This document shows, in pieces, positions 54,130 to 63,395 of a DNA stretch of 64,000 nucleotides; within the stretch, counting starts at the first letter, position 1; the number at the start of each line of letters is the position of its first letter. Where the stretch lies: NCBI GenBank assembly GCA_963711675.1, contig CAVQFB010000008.1, forward strand, positions 1-64,000. Direction: 5' to 3'. The notes under the pieces were generated by a model, which was not told the origin of the DNA, did no database searches, and saw only the letters and a program-made list of their open reading frames with translations. Origin of the DNA: CAVQFB01 sp963711675. GTDB taxonomy: Bacteria; Acidobacteriota; Terriglobia; Terriglobales; Acidobacteriaceae. Both the position numbers and the translations under genes were made by a program.

Positions 54130-56262
54130 CTATCGTCCACCACCTGTCGTCGCAGGAGTTTTGTCCTCCCGCACCAGCAAAGCCAGCCGCGGGAAGCGGA
54201 ACTGGCCCGCCGCATCATCGATGACGTTCACCTGGCAGGTGTAGAAACCCGGGCTCAATTGAGTGAGGGGCACGTCGAGTTGGAAAACGGCGGCGTGGCG
54301 ATCGGGCGCGTTAAGCTGCTCGCTTTCGACGACGGGAGTCTCGTAAGCCTTCGTGTTTCCGCGGAAGAAAGCAACGTTGGTCAGCAGGTGGATCCTGGAC
54401 CTGCCGTTCTGCTGCGCATTCGCGGCCGCTGGGGTGACATCGCGTGCCGGATCGTAGACCTCGTAATAGAAATACAGGTGCTGGCCGCTGGAGAAAACAT
54501 GAGTCACATTGGGGATCACTTCTGAACCGTCCCGCACCAGCGGATTGTCCGTCTTCTTCTTCCCCGCCGGTTGGAGCTGGCTGGCCAGCAACACCGAGCT
54601 TAGCTTCACCGGAATATTCTTGAGATCGGGCACCGTGAGATCGGTCTCAAACGAACCCAGGCGACCTGTCTGGTTCTCGCGGACCACGAACTTCAGATGG
54701 TACTTTCCGGGCGGAAGCATGAAGCCGCTGTTGTACTGCACATTCTTGCGTTGCACCAGTTGGGAAGTGTTCAGCGCCAGCTTGACCGTGTCCCGAACCT
54801 GTCCCATCGGGCGCTTGTTGGGATCAAAGACCACGCCCAGGACGTCGAGAGTGGCACGGTCTTCGTCCTTGTTGCGAGTAAACGGAATCTGCGATCCAGG
54901 CACGACGACGGAAACAGGCACGTAGAAGCGGTTGTCGCTCGTGCGGAAGTATCCTGCGGAGAGATATACCGGAAGATCGGTCGTCGGCAGGTCGGAAGCA
55001 AGTTCCTGTTCAAGCTGCTGCTCGCGGTCCTCCTTCGTCGAGTGCTGGAAGTCGGCGGGAGCGTAGTAGCCGCGGCGGAAGTCGAGTTTGACATCGTTCC
55101 GGTTGAGACGAACCGTAATGCGGCGATAACGACCGTCGCGCTTCAGGTTGTTGCTGTGGTAGCCGAGCAGATAGTACGTGGATGTGTCCTGCTGCACTCC
55201 GGTGAAGACGCGGCTGAAATCGTTGGAGTCGAGGAACGCTCGGCCACCGGTGTCGCCCGCGAGAGTGACCAGGGTTTCCTGCGTCGTGAAGTTGGAGTCG
55301 TAGGCGCTGCGCATGGCGGCGCCCGAAAACGGCGATGTACCGCGCAGGCTGGCGTTCTGTGCTTCACCGCCCGGCACGATGGCCTGCAGTCCGCGAATGT
55401 CCATGGCATAAATCGAGAGATTGGCGCGGTTCGCGGCGTTGATGGCGGCGCGCAACTCAGCCTGATTCTCGATTCCGGTGCGATCCATCCCGCTCGAGAA
55501 ATAGATCAGCGATTTTTTCTGATCCACACCCGCCAGCCGTGTGGCAACCGAGCGCAACGCTTCAAGGCGCCGGTCGGTGTTGAAAATGTTGTATTCGGTG
55601 TCATCTGCGGTGAAGGAGTTGCCAGTGTCGGCCGTGCCTTCGGTCGTCCCCGTCGATCCTTCTTCAAAGCCCTGTCCTCCGCCCAGATTGAGAGATTCCA
55701 GAGCTTTCTTGAGGGTCGGGTGGTCGGAAGTAAAGTCCTGATTCAGGGTTAACTGGCTGCCTAACGAAACGATAGAGACGAGATCAGCCGGCGCCATCTG
55801 TTTGTCAACGTAGTTCTGCGCGGCGGCAACCGAGCGATCGATCTCATCCGGTTCCATGCCCGAGAGGTCGAAGAACAGAATGATCAGGCGGCGATCTTTG
55901 AACGGAGGCGCCACCGCCGCGGAATCTGTTTCACCCGTGGGAGAAGGCTGCGGAGTCGCGCTCAGCAACTTCCCTTCAGCGACGGCGGTGGAAGCGACCG
56001 CGTCGGTATTTTCAATGTCGAACGAAACCACCTGTTGCGGTTTGTTGTCTTCGAGCATGGTGAAATCCCCGCGCTTCAGGTTGCGTACAGGATTGCCATT
56101 CCGGTCGCGCACGGTCACGTTGACCAGCACTAGCTCCGTCTGCGCCTTGAAGGTGTACCCGCTGGGGATCACTTGGGGGTAAAGAGACAAAGGAACAATG
56201 GCAGTCAAAATAAGGGCAATCGCCCGACTGACTAAACCGGCGCGAGATGGAGCGGAAGCCAT
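54130..56262 (-). CDS. Acidobacterial VWA-domain protein
   Basis: 710 residues. Signal peptide, then a small N-terminal domain (FKAQTELVLVNVTVRDRNGN, LKRGDFTMLEDNKPQQVVSF) and the VWA fold, RLIILFFDLSGMEPDEIDRS to about residue 350, where the MIDAS is reduced (DLSGM lacks the second Ser). YYLLGYHSNNLKRDGRYRRI and KLDFRRGYYAP are hallmark strings of this acidobacterial family (TIGR03436). Starts 9 bases after the receptor gene, so co-transcribed. Probably a periplasmic partner; role unknown. Confidence 0.85.
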   Translation of the reverse strand: MASAPSRAGLVSRAIALILTAIVPLSLYPQVIPSGYTFKAQTELVLVNVTVRDRNGNPVRNLKRGDFTMLEDNKPQQVVSFDIENTDAVASTAVAEGKLLSATPQPSPTGETDSAAVAPPFKDRRLIILFFDLSGMEPDEIDRSVAAAQNYVDKQMAPADLVSIVSLGSQLTLNQDFTSDHPTLKKALESLNLGGGQGFEEGSTGTTEGTADTGNSFTADDTEYNIFNTDRRLEALRSVATRLAGVDQKKSLIYFSSGMDRTGIENQAELRAAINAANRANLSIYAMDIRGLQAIVPGGEAQNASLRGTSPFSGAAMRSAYDSNFTTQETLVTLAGDTGGRAFLDSNDFSRVFTGVQQDTSTYYLLGYHSNNLKRDGRYRRITVRLNRNDVKLDFRRGYYAPADFQHSTKEDREQQLEQELASDLPTTDLPVYLSAGYFRTSDNRFYVPVSVVVPGSQIPFTRNKDEDRATLDVLGVVFDPNKRPMGQVRDTVKLALNTSQLVQRKNVQYNSGFMLPPGKYHLKFVVRENQTGRLGSFETDLTVPDLKNIPVKLSSVLLASQLQPAGKKKTDNPLVRDGSEVIPNVTHVFSSGQHLYFYYEVYDPARDVTPAAANAQQNGRSRIHLLTNVAFFRGNTKAYETPVVESEQLNAPDRHAAVFQLDVPLTQLSPGFYTCQVNVIDDAAGQFRFPRLALLVREDKTPATTGGGR

Positions 56263-56271
56263 AATTCCTCA

Positions 56272-59200
56272 CTAAAAACGAAAACGTGCGGTGAGCAATA
56301 CACTGCGCATTGCGCCCACCGAAATGACTCGGCCAAACGTGGGCGAGTTCACCACGGTATCAATCGTGCCGTATTGCGGAGTGTTGAAGACGTTGGAGAA
56401 CTGCGCCCGGAATTCAAGCACGCGCGACTCTCTCAGCGGGAACGTCTTGGTAAACGACATGTCGAACATGTGCGTCGGAGGCCCCTCGATGCTGTTACGG
56501 CGCGCGTTGCCAAATTGACCGGCTGGCGGAGCAACAAAGGCAGCTATGTTGAACCACTGAGAAATCGACGGGTTCGACAATGCGACCGGCTGCCCAGTGA
56601 GATTGGGACGCAGCGTGCCGTTGCTGCCCCGGTTCACGTCCACGAAGCTGCCGAGCACCCTGGGCGTGAAGGGCAGGCCGGTGGCAATGGTGAAATCGCC
56701 ATTCCATTGCCAATCCCCGAGGACACTGCGCAGTATGCCGGGACTGGTGAGCCACAGGCGGTCATGCCCGAAGGGCAGCTCCCACAAATAATCGGCGGTA
56801 AGTTTGTGGCGTTGGTCGAAGCTGGAGAGCCCGCGTTCGGCGGCCAGATTGAAGGCGTCCTGGGCGATGTTCGTAGAACCGCTTGTCGAACCACCGCCGC
56901 CTCCCGCGCCGGAACTGATTCCAACTCCATTGCCGATGTTGGAAGTGTTGTCGATGGACTTCGAGTACGTGTAGGTTCCCCCGATCGACACGCCGTGCTG
57001 CAGCCGCTTGCGCAACCGGACCGTCCCGGCGTGCGCCACCGATGCCCCCAAAGAGGTTTCCAGATTGAACGGCTGAACTCCGGGAATGCGAATCTTTGTT
57101 GCGTCTCGGTTCGGATCATCGAGAAGATCCAAGTGAGTGCCCTTTGTTCCCGTGTAGTCGAGGTTCAGGATCAGCGTCGGCAGAATCTCTTGCTGCACAT
57201 CGGCATTCCATATCTGCAAGTAGCCCATGCGATAGTTAGGGTCCACAGCGTAGTTGTTGGTAATCCCCGTCGGAGTCTGCACGAAGCCGTTCTGCAACGT
57301 TAACTGCCCCACGCTGGATTGAACGTTGGTTTCCGCAAACGCAAAGGGCGGCTGAAATGCCAACTGCTGAACGATGTTCTGATAAGCGCCGGTGTTGTAG
57401 TTGATGCCGTATCCGGCGCGGAACACGGTCTTCGGGAGCACCTTCCACGCAATGCCAACCCGCGGTGCAAAGCCCTTGCGGTCCGGCCGCACGAGTGTCG
57501 CCGGCAACGAACCGCTAAACGGACCAACGGTTCCCGGCGTCACCACTGCTACGGTGGGATTCTTCAGCGCTTGATTTAAGACGGCGGGAGAAAGATCAAG
57601 ATTTGCGATGCGGTTGTTTAGTTCGGTAAATGGAGAAACATATTCGTACCGCACGCCAAGATTGAACGAAAGATTCCCGCGTACGCGCCATTCATCTTGC
57701 GCAAAGAGGTCCCAGGAATTTCCCCGAAAGTGATAGTTGTTGGCCCCGAAATTCACCGAAGTCTGCTGCGGCAGCCCGAGCAGGAAATCCGCCAGATCAA
57801 ACCCGGTATCCGCAATCGTCGATCCGCCCGCCGTCGCCGCGGTATTCAGGCCAGTAAATATGAAGCTGCCACGGGCGTTGCTGTCGGTCTCGGTGTTGAG
57901 TTGGATGCGGCGGAAGTCCCCTCCCCACCGCCACGTGTTCTTGCCATGATTCCAGACCATCGAATCGGTAAACGTCCAGGTCTGGTTCCGGGTGAGAACA
58001 GGATTCGTGTCCTGCAGGCTGCCGAAATTTGTAAATGACAGGTTGGGCAATCCGTAATCGAAAGGATTTTGCGACACGCCCGTGATACCAAGGTCGCCCG
58101 TGATGTTCTGCGAGAAGGCGTAAAGGTTTTGCGTGGAAACGCGGTTGCGGTTGTAGTCGACGCGAAAAATGTTGGTCAGCTTGCCGATGCTGCGAATGTA
58201 GCCCACAGGCACGTCGAAGCTGCGCACCGATGTATTCCCACCGACACTCGGAAATGGATTGGTCACATTCGCGCCGGTGCTGTGGTAGTGAAAACCGAAA
58301 GTCAGATTGTTCTGCGGTCCACGCCCGCGACGGGGACCGATGCTGGAACTGCCGAGTGCATGCATCAGGCGAATGTTCAGATCATCCAGATCACTTGTAG
58401 TTGCCGTCACGAACTGGAAATTCTGCGTCGTGCCCGGCAGGTTGGGCACGGGAATAAATGAGAGCAAGCCCGCCGCCGCCGAGTTGATCGAAGCCTGAGG
58501 AATTACGTTTCCCGTGAAAGCAGCGTGCGCCGCGGGATTGAAGATGCACCCTTTGACCGGAGTCGCGTTGCAGTTCGTGCCTGCCGGGATCAGCGCTGAG
58601 AAATCGCCACTGCGCTCCGCAAGCGTCGGTACGGTGGAAAAATAGTCGTAGGGGTTGTTGGAGCGCGATCCGTTGTAGTTGGCGAAGAAAAATGTCTTGC
58701 TGCCGCCGTGATAGACCTTGGGAATGTTCAGCGGGCCGCCGATAGAGGCGCCGAAACGTTGCTGCAGATACGCAGGCTTCGTGGTCGGAGAGCCAGTTAG
58801 CGAGTAGGGCGCCGCGTTGAGCGCGGAATCTCCAACCGAGTAATAGAGGCTCCCGTGTGGCCGGTTGATATCGAAGCGGCCGCGGCCTCCCCCAAAAATC
58901 GCACCCCCCCGCCACCGCCGCCTCCCCGCCCGCCACCAAATCCGCTGCCGCCCGGTGCGCCGAAACCGCCTCCCATACCGCCGAAGCCGCTCTGCTGGTC
59001 ACGATAGTCGCGTATTCGCTGCTGCAGTTCGTCGCTGCTCATGGCGGACATCATTCCCGAAGCGGCGCCTGAGAAGGCTATCGACTCCGTGGCGGAATCC
59101 TGGGCGACGCCGGGAATGGGCATGCCTGAAGGCACGACGGAAGAACTTCCGTTAGCCGCAGACTCCGCCGCGGCCGCAGACTGCACGAGCGCGAGACTCT

Positions 59201-59723
59201 GAAATCCACGCGCAAGCGTGCCATTGGATGGGCGCGGTTGGACGCTTGCCGCCTGCTGCGAGCGAGACCGCAGAATGAGCGTGAGATCGGTGCGATTGCT
59301 GCCGCTGCCGACCGTCACATCGTGCGTCACGGGAGCGAAGGCCGTCATCTCCACGCGAATCGTGTAGCTTCCCTGCGTGGGGACATGAAGTGAATAGTTG
59401 CCATCCAGGTCGGTCCAGGTCACCACTTTCTGATTCGTGGCCGAGTCTGTGGCCGTAACCGTCGCGCCCGGAATCGGCACGTTCCCGGATCTCACCGTGC
59501 CCTGAATAAGAAATGTCTGCGACGCGACAGATGGATTGGGTTGTGAGCCAGGAACTTGCCGTGGAGCTTCCGGACTTGGGGTCTTGGGTATCGGCACTAC
59601 CTGCGCTGCGGAGCCGACGGCAAGCGACAACAAAAGCGCCCGCACAAACTGGGAGGCTCGTGGAAAGCTCCAGGGTGGCACCTGTACGTTCCTGCCGCCG
59701 AAAAATGGGAAGCTCATCAACAC
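56272..59723 (-). CDS. Oar-like TonB-dependent receptor with carboxypeptidase-regulatory domain (one frameshift)
   Basis: About 1150 residues. Signal peptide, CarboxypepD_reg-like domain (FLIQGTVRSGNVPIPGATVT to about 150), Ala/Ser linker, then a Gly-rich tract (FGGMGGGFGAPGGSGFGGGR). After a break at about 58905 in a G7 run, RFDINRPHGSLYYSVGDSAL and GASIGGPLNIPKVYHG continue into a long barrel (VRYEYVSPFTELNNRIANLD, KTVFRAGYGINYNTG) ending LLTARFRF with terminal Phe. Oar-like receptors take up large substrates or secrete proteins. One G more or less would restore it. Confidence 0.85.
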
Positions 59724-59850
59724 AGATTCCGCTTGAATTATCTATGGGTGGAAGCGCATGCCACACTGTTCAATCTATCGCAGGCAAGAACGTCGAGGGA
59801 TAGCTTCTTTGGCCCAATACTTCATTCAACACGGGGCCTCCGGACCGCGC

Positions 59851-59888
59851 GGTAAAGATTGCGTCAATCACCGTAAAGTTTCGTAAAT
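59851..59888 (-). promoter_or_regulatory. Phased CGTAAA direct repeats upstream of the receptor gene
   Basis: GGTAAAG (59851), CGTAAAG (59872) and CGTAAAT (59882) lie 21 and 10 bases apart, on the same helix face, 128-165 bases upstream of the receptor start. The same triplet occurs ahead of the barrel gene at 60778. A candidate binding site for an OmpR-type or other dimeric regulator (inference). Confidence 0.4.
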
Positions 59889-59963
59889 CCTGTCAGGATT
59901 GGGTTTATCGATTTCCGAGCCGCCGATTCTTCGCCCGATACGGCCTCCGGCAAAGCGCAAAGT

Positions 59964-59989
59964 GCCCGGCCTCGAAGAGGAAGCCGGGC
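59964..59989 (-). terminator. Terminator-like hairpin after the barrel gene
   Basis: GCCCGGC and GCCGGGC enclose a 12-base loop, with ACTTTGCGCTTT following on the minus strand, 43 bases past the stop at 60032. No clean T run, so moderate support. Confidence 0.45.
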
Positions 59990-60031
59990 CCCCTTGCTTC
60001 GTCTCAGAGCCGATCAAAAGCGAGCTGATTC

Positions 60032-60682
60032 TCAGAAATTGTAGACAATTCCTACCGAGGGCTCAGCAAGGTGGCCGTAGGCATTGGTGGTATAGGTAGA
60101 CAGCGTGAAGTCCGGAGCCTTATAGAGTAGCCCACGAAACTGCATTCGTAAGGCAAACCCGGCTGTGAGCCTGAAATCGGTTCCCACACCGTAAAGCAGG
60201 GATAGCCGGTTCTGATTTTCGTATCCAATGCCAGTACTGGCTAAGCTGTTGCCCGTGGGAATGAAAATCAGGACTCCAGCGCCACCTAGCACAAATGGAT
60301 TGAAGCGGTAGATTTTTCGTACGTTGTATACATACGCTGCCGTAGCTTCGTGCACGGTGGCGTTAATGCCGAACGCGGTCTGGAAGCCGGTGGAATCGGT
60401 GAGGAGATAGTTCTGGGAATTCTTGAGATATCCGTAATTCAGTTCGACCGCACTGCGGCTGCTGAGGGAGTAGCGCAGGGTGCCCAGGTATCCGGTAGCA
60501 CGCGTCGGCTTCAAATTGACAGTTTGCGCATCCGACGTGCCGTTCGACTGCCTGCTGTAATCTTCGGTGACGTTAAGGCTTATCTGAGTGTGACTGAGTA
60601 TCTGGCCTACAGCAACGGGTGTCAGTAGAACGATAGCCGCCAAAAGGGCGCCGACCTTCTTCAACGTGAGCCTCCTGATCAA
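60032..60682 (-). CDS. Outer-membrane beta-barrel protein
   Basis: 216 residues. Signal peptide (VGALLAAIVLLTPVAVGQ), then eight likely strands (YLGTLRYSLSSRSAVELNYG, AFGINATVHEATAAYVYNVR, FALRMQFRGLLYKAP) ending GIVYNF with terminal Phe. OmpW/OmpA-like small barrel; function not known. Shares a phased promoter repeat with the receptor operon. Confidence 0.7.
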   Translation of the reverse strand: MIRRLTLKKVGALLAAIVLLTPVAVGQILSHTQISLNVTEDYSRQSNGTSDAQTVNLKPTRATGYLGTLRYSLSSRSAVELNYGYLKNSQNYLLTDSTGFQTAFGINATVHEATAAYVYNVRKIYRFNPFVLGGAGVLIFIPTGNSLASTGIGYENQNRLSLLYGVGTDFRLTAGFALRMQFRGLLYKAPDFTLSTYTTNAYGHLAEPSVGIVYNF

Positions 60683-60777
60683 TCAAAAGAAAATAACGCT
60701 GCACTAAGCTAAACCCTTGCCCGGCACGAGGGCAAACCTATCCTTGCTGCGTGAGATGCGGGTCGCGCGTCGCGCAC

Positions 60778-60805
60778 CGTAAAGATTACGTAAAGTTTCG
60801 TAAAT
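60778..60805 (-). promoter_or_regulatory. Phased CGTAAA direct repeats upstream of the barrel gene
   Basis: CGTAAAG (60778), CGTAAAG (60789) and CGTAAAT (60799) are spaced 11 and 10 bases, 96-123 bases upstream of the start at 60682. The 17 bases CGTAAAGTTTCGTAAAT are identical to the copy ahead of the receptor gene. Confidence 0.45.
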
Positions 60806-60914
60806 CATACCTGCTGGGCGAGCCTGGATCAGTGCATTCCGGTGTTCGGGGTGGGTTCGTTGCTATGCCGGCCCGCTGGTCTTATAGTCGTAGCCGTCGT
60901 CTTGAGGTCTTCTA

Positions 60915-61271
60915 ATGCTAAGAATGCTTTTGCACTGGTTATTGAGTGCCCTCGCAATCTGGATCGTGTCCCGCGTCGTGCCGGGATTTGTTGTGAGCGG
61001 TGCGACGGCGGCGCTGATCGCGGCCGTCGTTATCGGCCTGGTCAACGCAACCATCGGCCTGATCATCAAGATCATTACGTTCCCGCTCACGGTTCTCACG
61101 CTCGGACTCTTCTGGTTCATCGTAAATGCTGCGATGATCGAGCTGGCGTCAGCCTTCGTTCCCGGATTTCACGTGCAGAGCTTCACCTCGGCTTTTTGGG
61201 GCGGAATCGTGCTCAGCCTGGTGAACATGCTGTTGAAGTGGCTGGTGATGCCGAGCCGCGAAGCCCGATAG
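60915..61271 (+). CDS. Phage holin family 4 / DUF360 membrane protein
   Basis: 118 residues with four membrane helices: LLHWLLSALAIWIVSRVVPG, TAALIAAVVIGLVNATIG, FPLTVLTLGLFWFIVNAAMI, GGIVLSLVNMLLKWL. The LTxLTLGLFxFxVNAxM string is the family signature. Despite the name these are chromosomal inner-membrane proteins of unknown role, not evidence of a prophage. Confidence 0.85.
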   Translation: MLRMLLHWLLSALAIWIVSRVVPGFVVSGATAALIAAVVIGLVNATIGLIIKIITFPLTVLTLGLFWFIVNAAMIELASAFVPGFHVQSFTSAFWGGIVLSLVNMLLKWLVMPSREAR

Positions 61272-61377
61272 CCGGCAGTTGAGGCGCTATTGCAACTTGC
61301 GACGTAGCCCCATCCAGCTTATGCAGTTCCTCTGCCCACATCTATAATGCGGGGGCTTTCCCTGAAGGGAGACTCTT

Positions 61378-62574
61378 GTGCCCATCACTCGTAGAGAAGC
61401 TCTGCTGTCTGCCGGCGTTCTGACCGCTGCTGGCATTCTGCCAAGCGCTGCCCAATCGACGAACCCGGCTCCAGGTTCGGAGACGAAAGAGTCAGAACTA
61501 TCGCCTGAGTTGGTTTGCTTGACCGATTTCGAACCCGTAGCGAAGAACAAGATGTCGCACATGGCCTGGGACTACATCAACGGCGCGGCTGCCGATGAGC
61601 TTACGGTGCGCTGGAATCGCGAGGCCTACGAGCGCATGCGACTGAAGCCCCGCATCCTGACGGACGTTTCGCATCTGGATACTCGGGTCACGTTGTTCGG
61701 GCAAGAGCATCCGTTCCCCATTCTCTTGGCGCCGACGTCGTATCACAAGTTGGTTCATCCAGAGGGTGAGGTGGCGACGGCGCGTGGAGCGAGCGCGGCG
61801 GATGCGACCATGGTCGTGAGTTCCTTTGCGACCACCAGCATTGAGGATGTGGCTAGAGCGGCGAAACGGCCCGTATGGTTTCAGCTGTACGCCCAGACGG
61901 ACCACAGCTTTACGCACGACCTGGTACAGAGGGCCGAAGGCGCAGGAGCGCACGCGCTCTGCCTCACCGTAGATACTCCCGTCTCCGGCCCGCGCAACCG
62001 CGAGATGCGCGACAGTTTTTCTCTGCCGAAAGGATTGGACCTGCCCAATATGAGTGGACTAAAGGGATTGGGCGGTGATGTGAGTCACCGGCCCAAGGGG
62101 CAGGCCATCTACAGCAGCCTTCTCGATGCCGCATTGAGCTGGAAGGACGTGGAGTGGCTGGGTTCGTTTGCGAAGATTCCACTTCTGGTGAAGGGTGTGC
62201 TCAATCCGGATGATGCCGATCGCGCAGTCAAGGCAGGGGTGGCAGGAATTATCGTGTCGAACCACGGAGGGCGCAATCTCGACACTGTGCCGGCAACCGC
62301 GGATGCGCTCCCATTGGTAGTAGAAAAAGTGGCAGGTCGGGTGCCCGTGTTGGTCGATGGTGGAATCCGGCGCGGGACGGACGTGTTGAAGGCGCTGGCG
62401 CTGGGAGCTAACGCAGCACTGATCGGGCGGCCCTACCTTTACGGACTGAGTGTGGGCGGAGATGCAGGCGTGGAGAAGGTCATCAAAATTCTCCGCCGCG
62501 AGTTTGAGATGGCAATGGCGCTGACGGGCAGAACAAATCTCGCGAGCATTGATCGGTCGGTGCTGTGGACGTGA
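61378..62574 (+). CDS. Tat-exported alpha-hydroxy-acid oxidase (FMN)
   Basis: 398 residues from a GTG; GGGAG lies about 8 bases upstream. A Tat-like leader (ITRREALLSAGVLTAAGILP) precedes the FMN TIM barrel: WDYINGAAADELTVRWNREA, PFPILLAPTSYHKLVHPEGE, LLVKGVLNPDDADRAVKAG, VSNHGGRNLDTVPATADALP (active-site His and Arg), DGGIRRGTDVLKALALG. Oxidises L-lactate, glycolate or a similar acid. Export of the flavin enzyme to the periplasm is unusual for this family. Confidence 0.88.
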   Translation: MPITRREALLSAGVLTAAGILPSAAQSTNPAPGSETKESELSPELVCLTDFEPVAKNKMSHMAWDYINGAAADELTVRWNREAYERMRLKPRILTDVSHLDTRVTLFGQEHPFPILLAPTSYHKLVHPEGEVATARGASAADATMVVSSFATTSIEDVARAAKRPVWFQLYAQTDHSFTHDLVQRAEGAGAHALCLTVDTPVSGPRNREMRDSFSLPKGLDLPNMSGLKGLGGDVSHRPKGQAIYSSLLDAALSWKDVEWLGSFAKIPLLVKGVLNPDDADRAVKAGVAGIIVSNHGGRNLDTVPATADALPLVVEKVAGRVPVLVDGGIRRGTDVLKALALGANAALIGRPYLYGLSVGGDAGVEKVIKILRREFEMAMALTGRTNLASIDRSVLWT

Positions 62575-62617
62575 GGGACCGACTACGAGTCAGATCTCGA
62601 GACTACGTTCTCGAGTC

Positions 62618-63361
62618 TCAAAGGTCGCAGGCAACGCGGAAGCCGTAATCGGCATATTGAAATTGCGGTGGAATGCTCGAGCGCGCCGCACAGCGCGTGA
62701 CCTTGATGTGATGACGCCACGAGCCGCCTCGCGAGGCGCGTCGCTCCCCAGTTTGCGGGCCACGCGGATTGCGCTCCGGTGAATTCGCATAGTAGCCGGG
62801 ATCGAACCAGTCGCTGCACCACTCGTGGACGTTTTCACAAATGTCGTAGAGTCCGTATGAATTTGCGGCGTAACGAGCCACAGGTTCGGGCCCGTTTTTC
62901 CAGCGTTTGTCGTAATCGGGCAGAGTTTGCGGCGGCGCATCGCCCCACGGAAAGAGATTTCCTTCCGTTCCGCCACGGGCCGCACGCTCCCATTCCGCTT
63001 CGCTCGGTAGTCGATACGCGCGGCCAGTGCCAGCGCTGAGCCATTCGCAGTACTTCACGGCTTCAAACCAGGACACGGCGACGACCGGCTGTTCGGGATT
63101 ATTGAAGTTCGGATCGTTCCAGAAGGGCGGAGCGCCCCCAGTGGCCGCGAGATATCGCCCATAGTCAGAATTAGTCACCTGACACTGAGCGAGGCCGAAA
63201 GCGTCAACCCACACGCGATGGACAGGCTTCTCGTTGTCTTGCCCATTCTCGGAACCCATCAAGAGCCAGCCTTCCGGAATTTGAACGACCGCGGGCTCGG
63301 TAACCGAACCGGCCAAGGGGACGGGATGTGACGGCTGTGTCGACATCGTTGAGTCAGTCAC
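62618..63361 (-). CDS. SUMF1/formylglycine-generating-enzyme-like protein
   Basis: 247 residues: VVQIPEGWLLMGSENGQDNE, EKPVHRVWVDAFGLAQCQVT, AVKYCEWLSAGTGRAYRLPS, EAEWERAARGG, ENVHEWCSDWFDPGYY, GGSWRHHIKVTRCAARSS. The fold is complete, but where FGE has its catalytic Cys pair only one Cys (TRCAARSS) is seen, so sulfatase activation is unlikely. No signal peptide. Family relatives have varied, often unknown, roles. Confidence 0.82.
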   Translation of the reverse strand: MTDSTMSTQPSHPVPLAGSVTEPAVVQIPEGWLLMGSENGQDNEKPVHRVWVDAFGLAQCQVTNSDYGRYLAATGGAPPFWNDPNFNNPEQPVVAVSWFEAVKYCEWLSAGTGRAYRLPSEAEWERAARGGTEGNLFPWGDAPPQTLPDYDKRWKNGPEPVARYAANSYGLYDICENVHEWCSDWFDPGYYANSPERNPRGPQTGERRASRGGSWRHHIKVTRCAARSSIPPQFQYADYGFRVACDL

Positions 63362-63395
63362 GAATCAAGCATAGCGCAAGCCCACCCGCGAAAGG

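Noticed and set aside
54697..55752. 351-residue open frame opposite the VWA gene
   Set aside because: Antisense of a well-supported gene with no signal peptide or motif of its own.
60915..61271. Prophage signal from the 'phage holin' family match
   Set aside because: The family is mostly chromosomal and no other phage gene is nearby.
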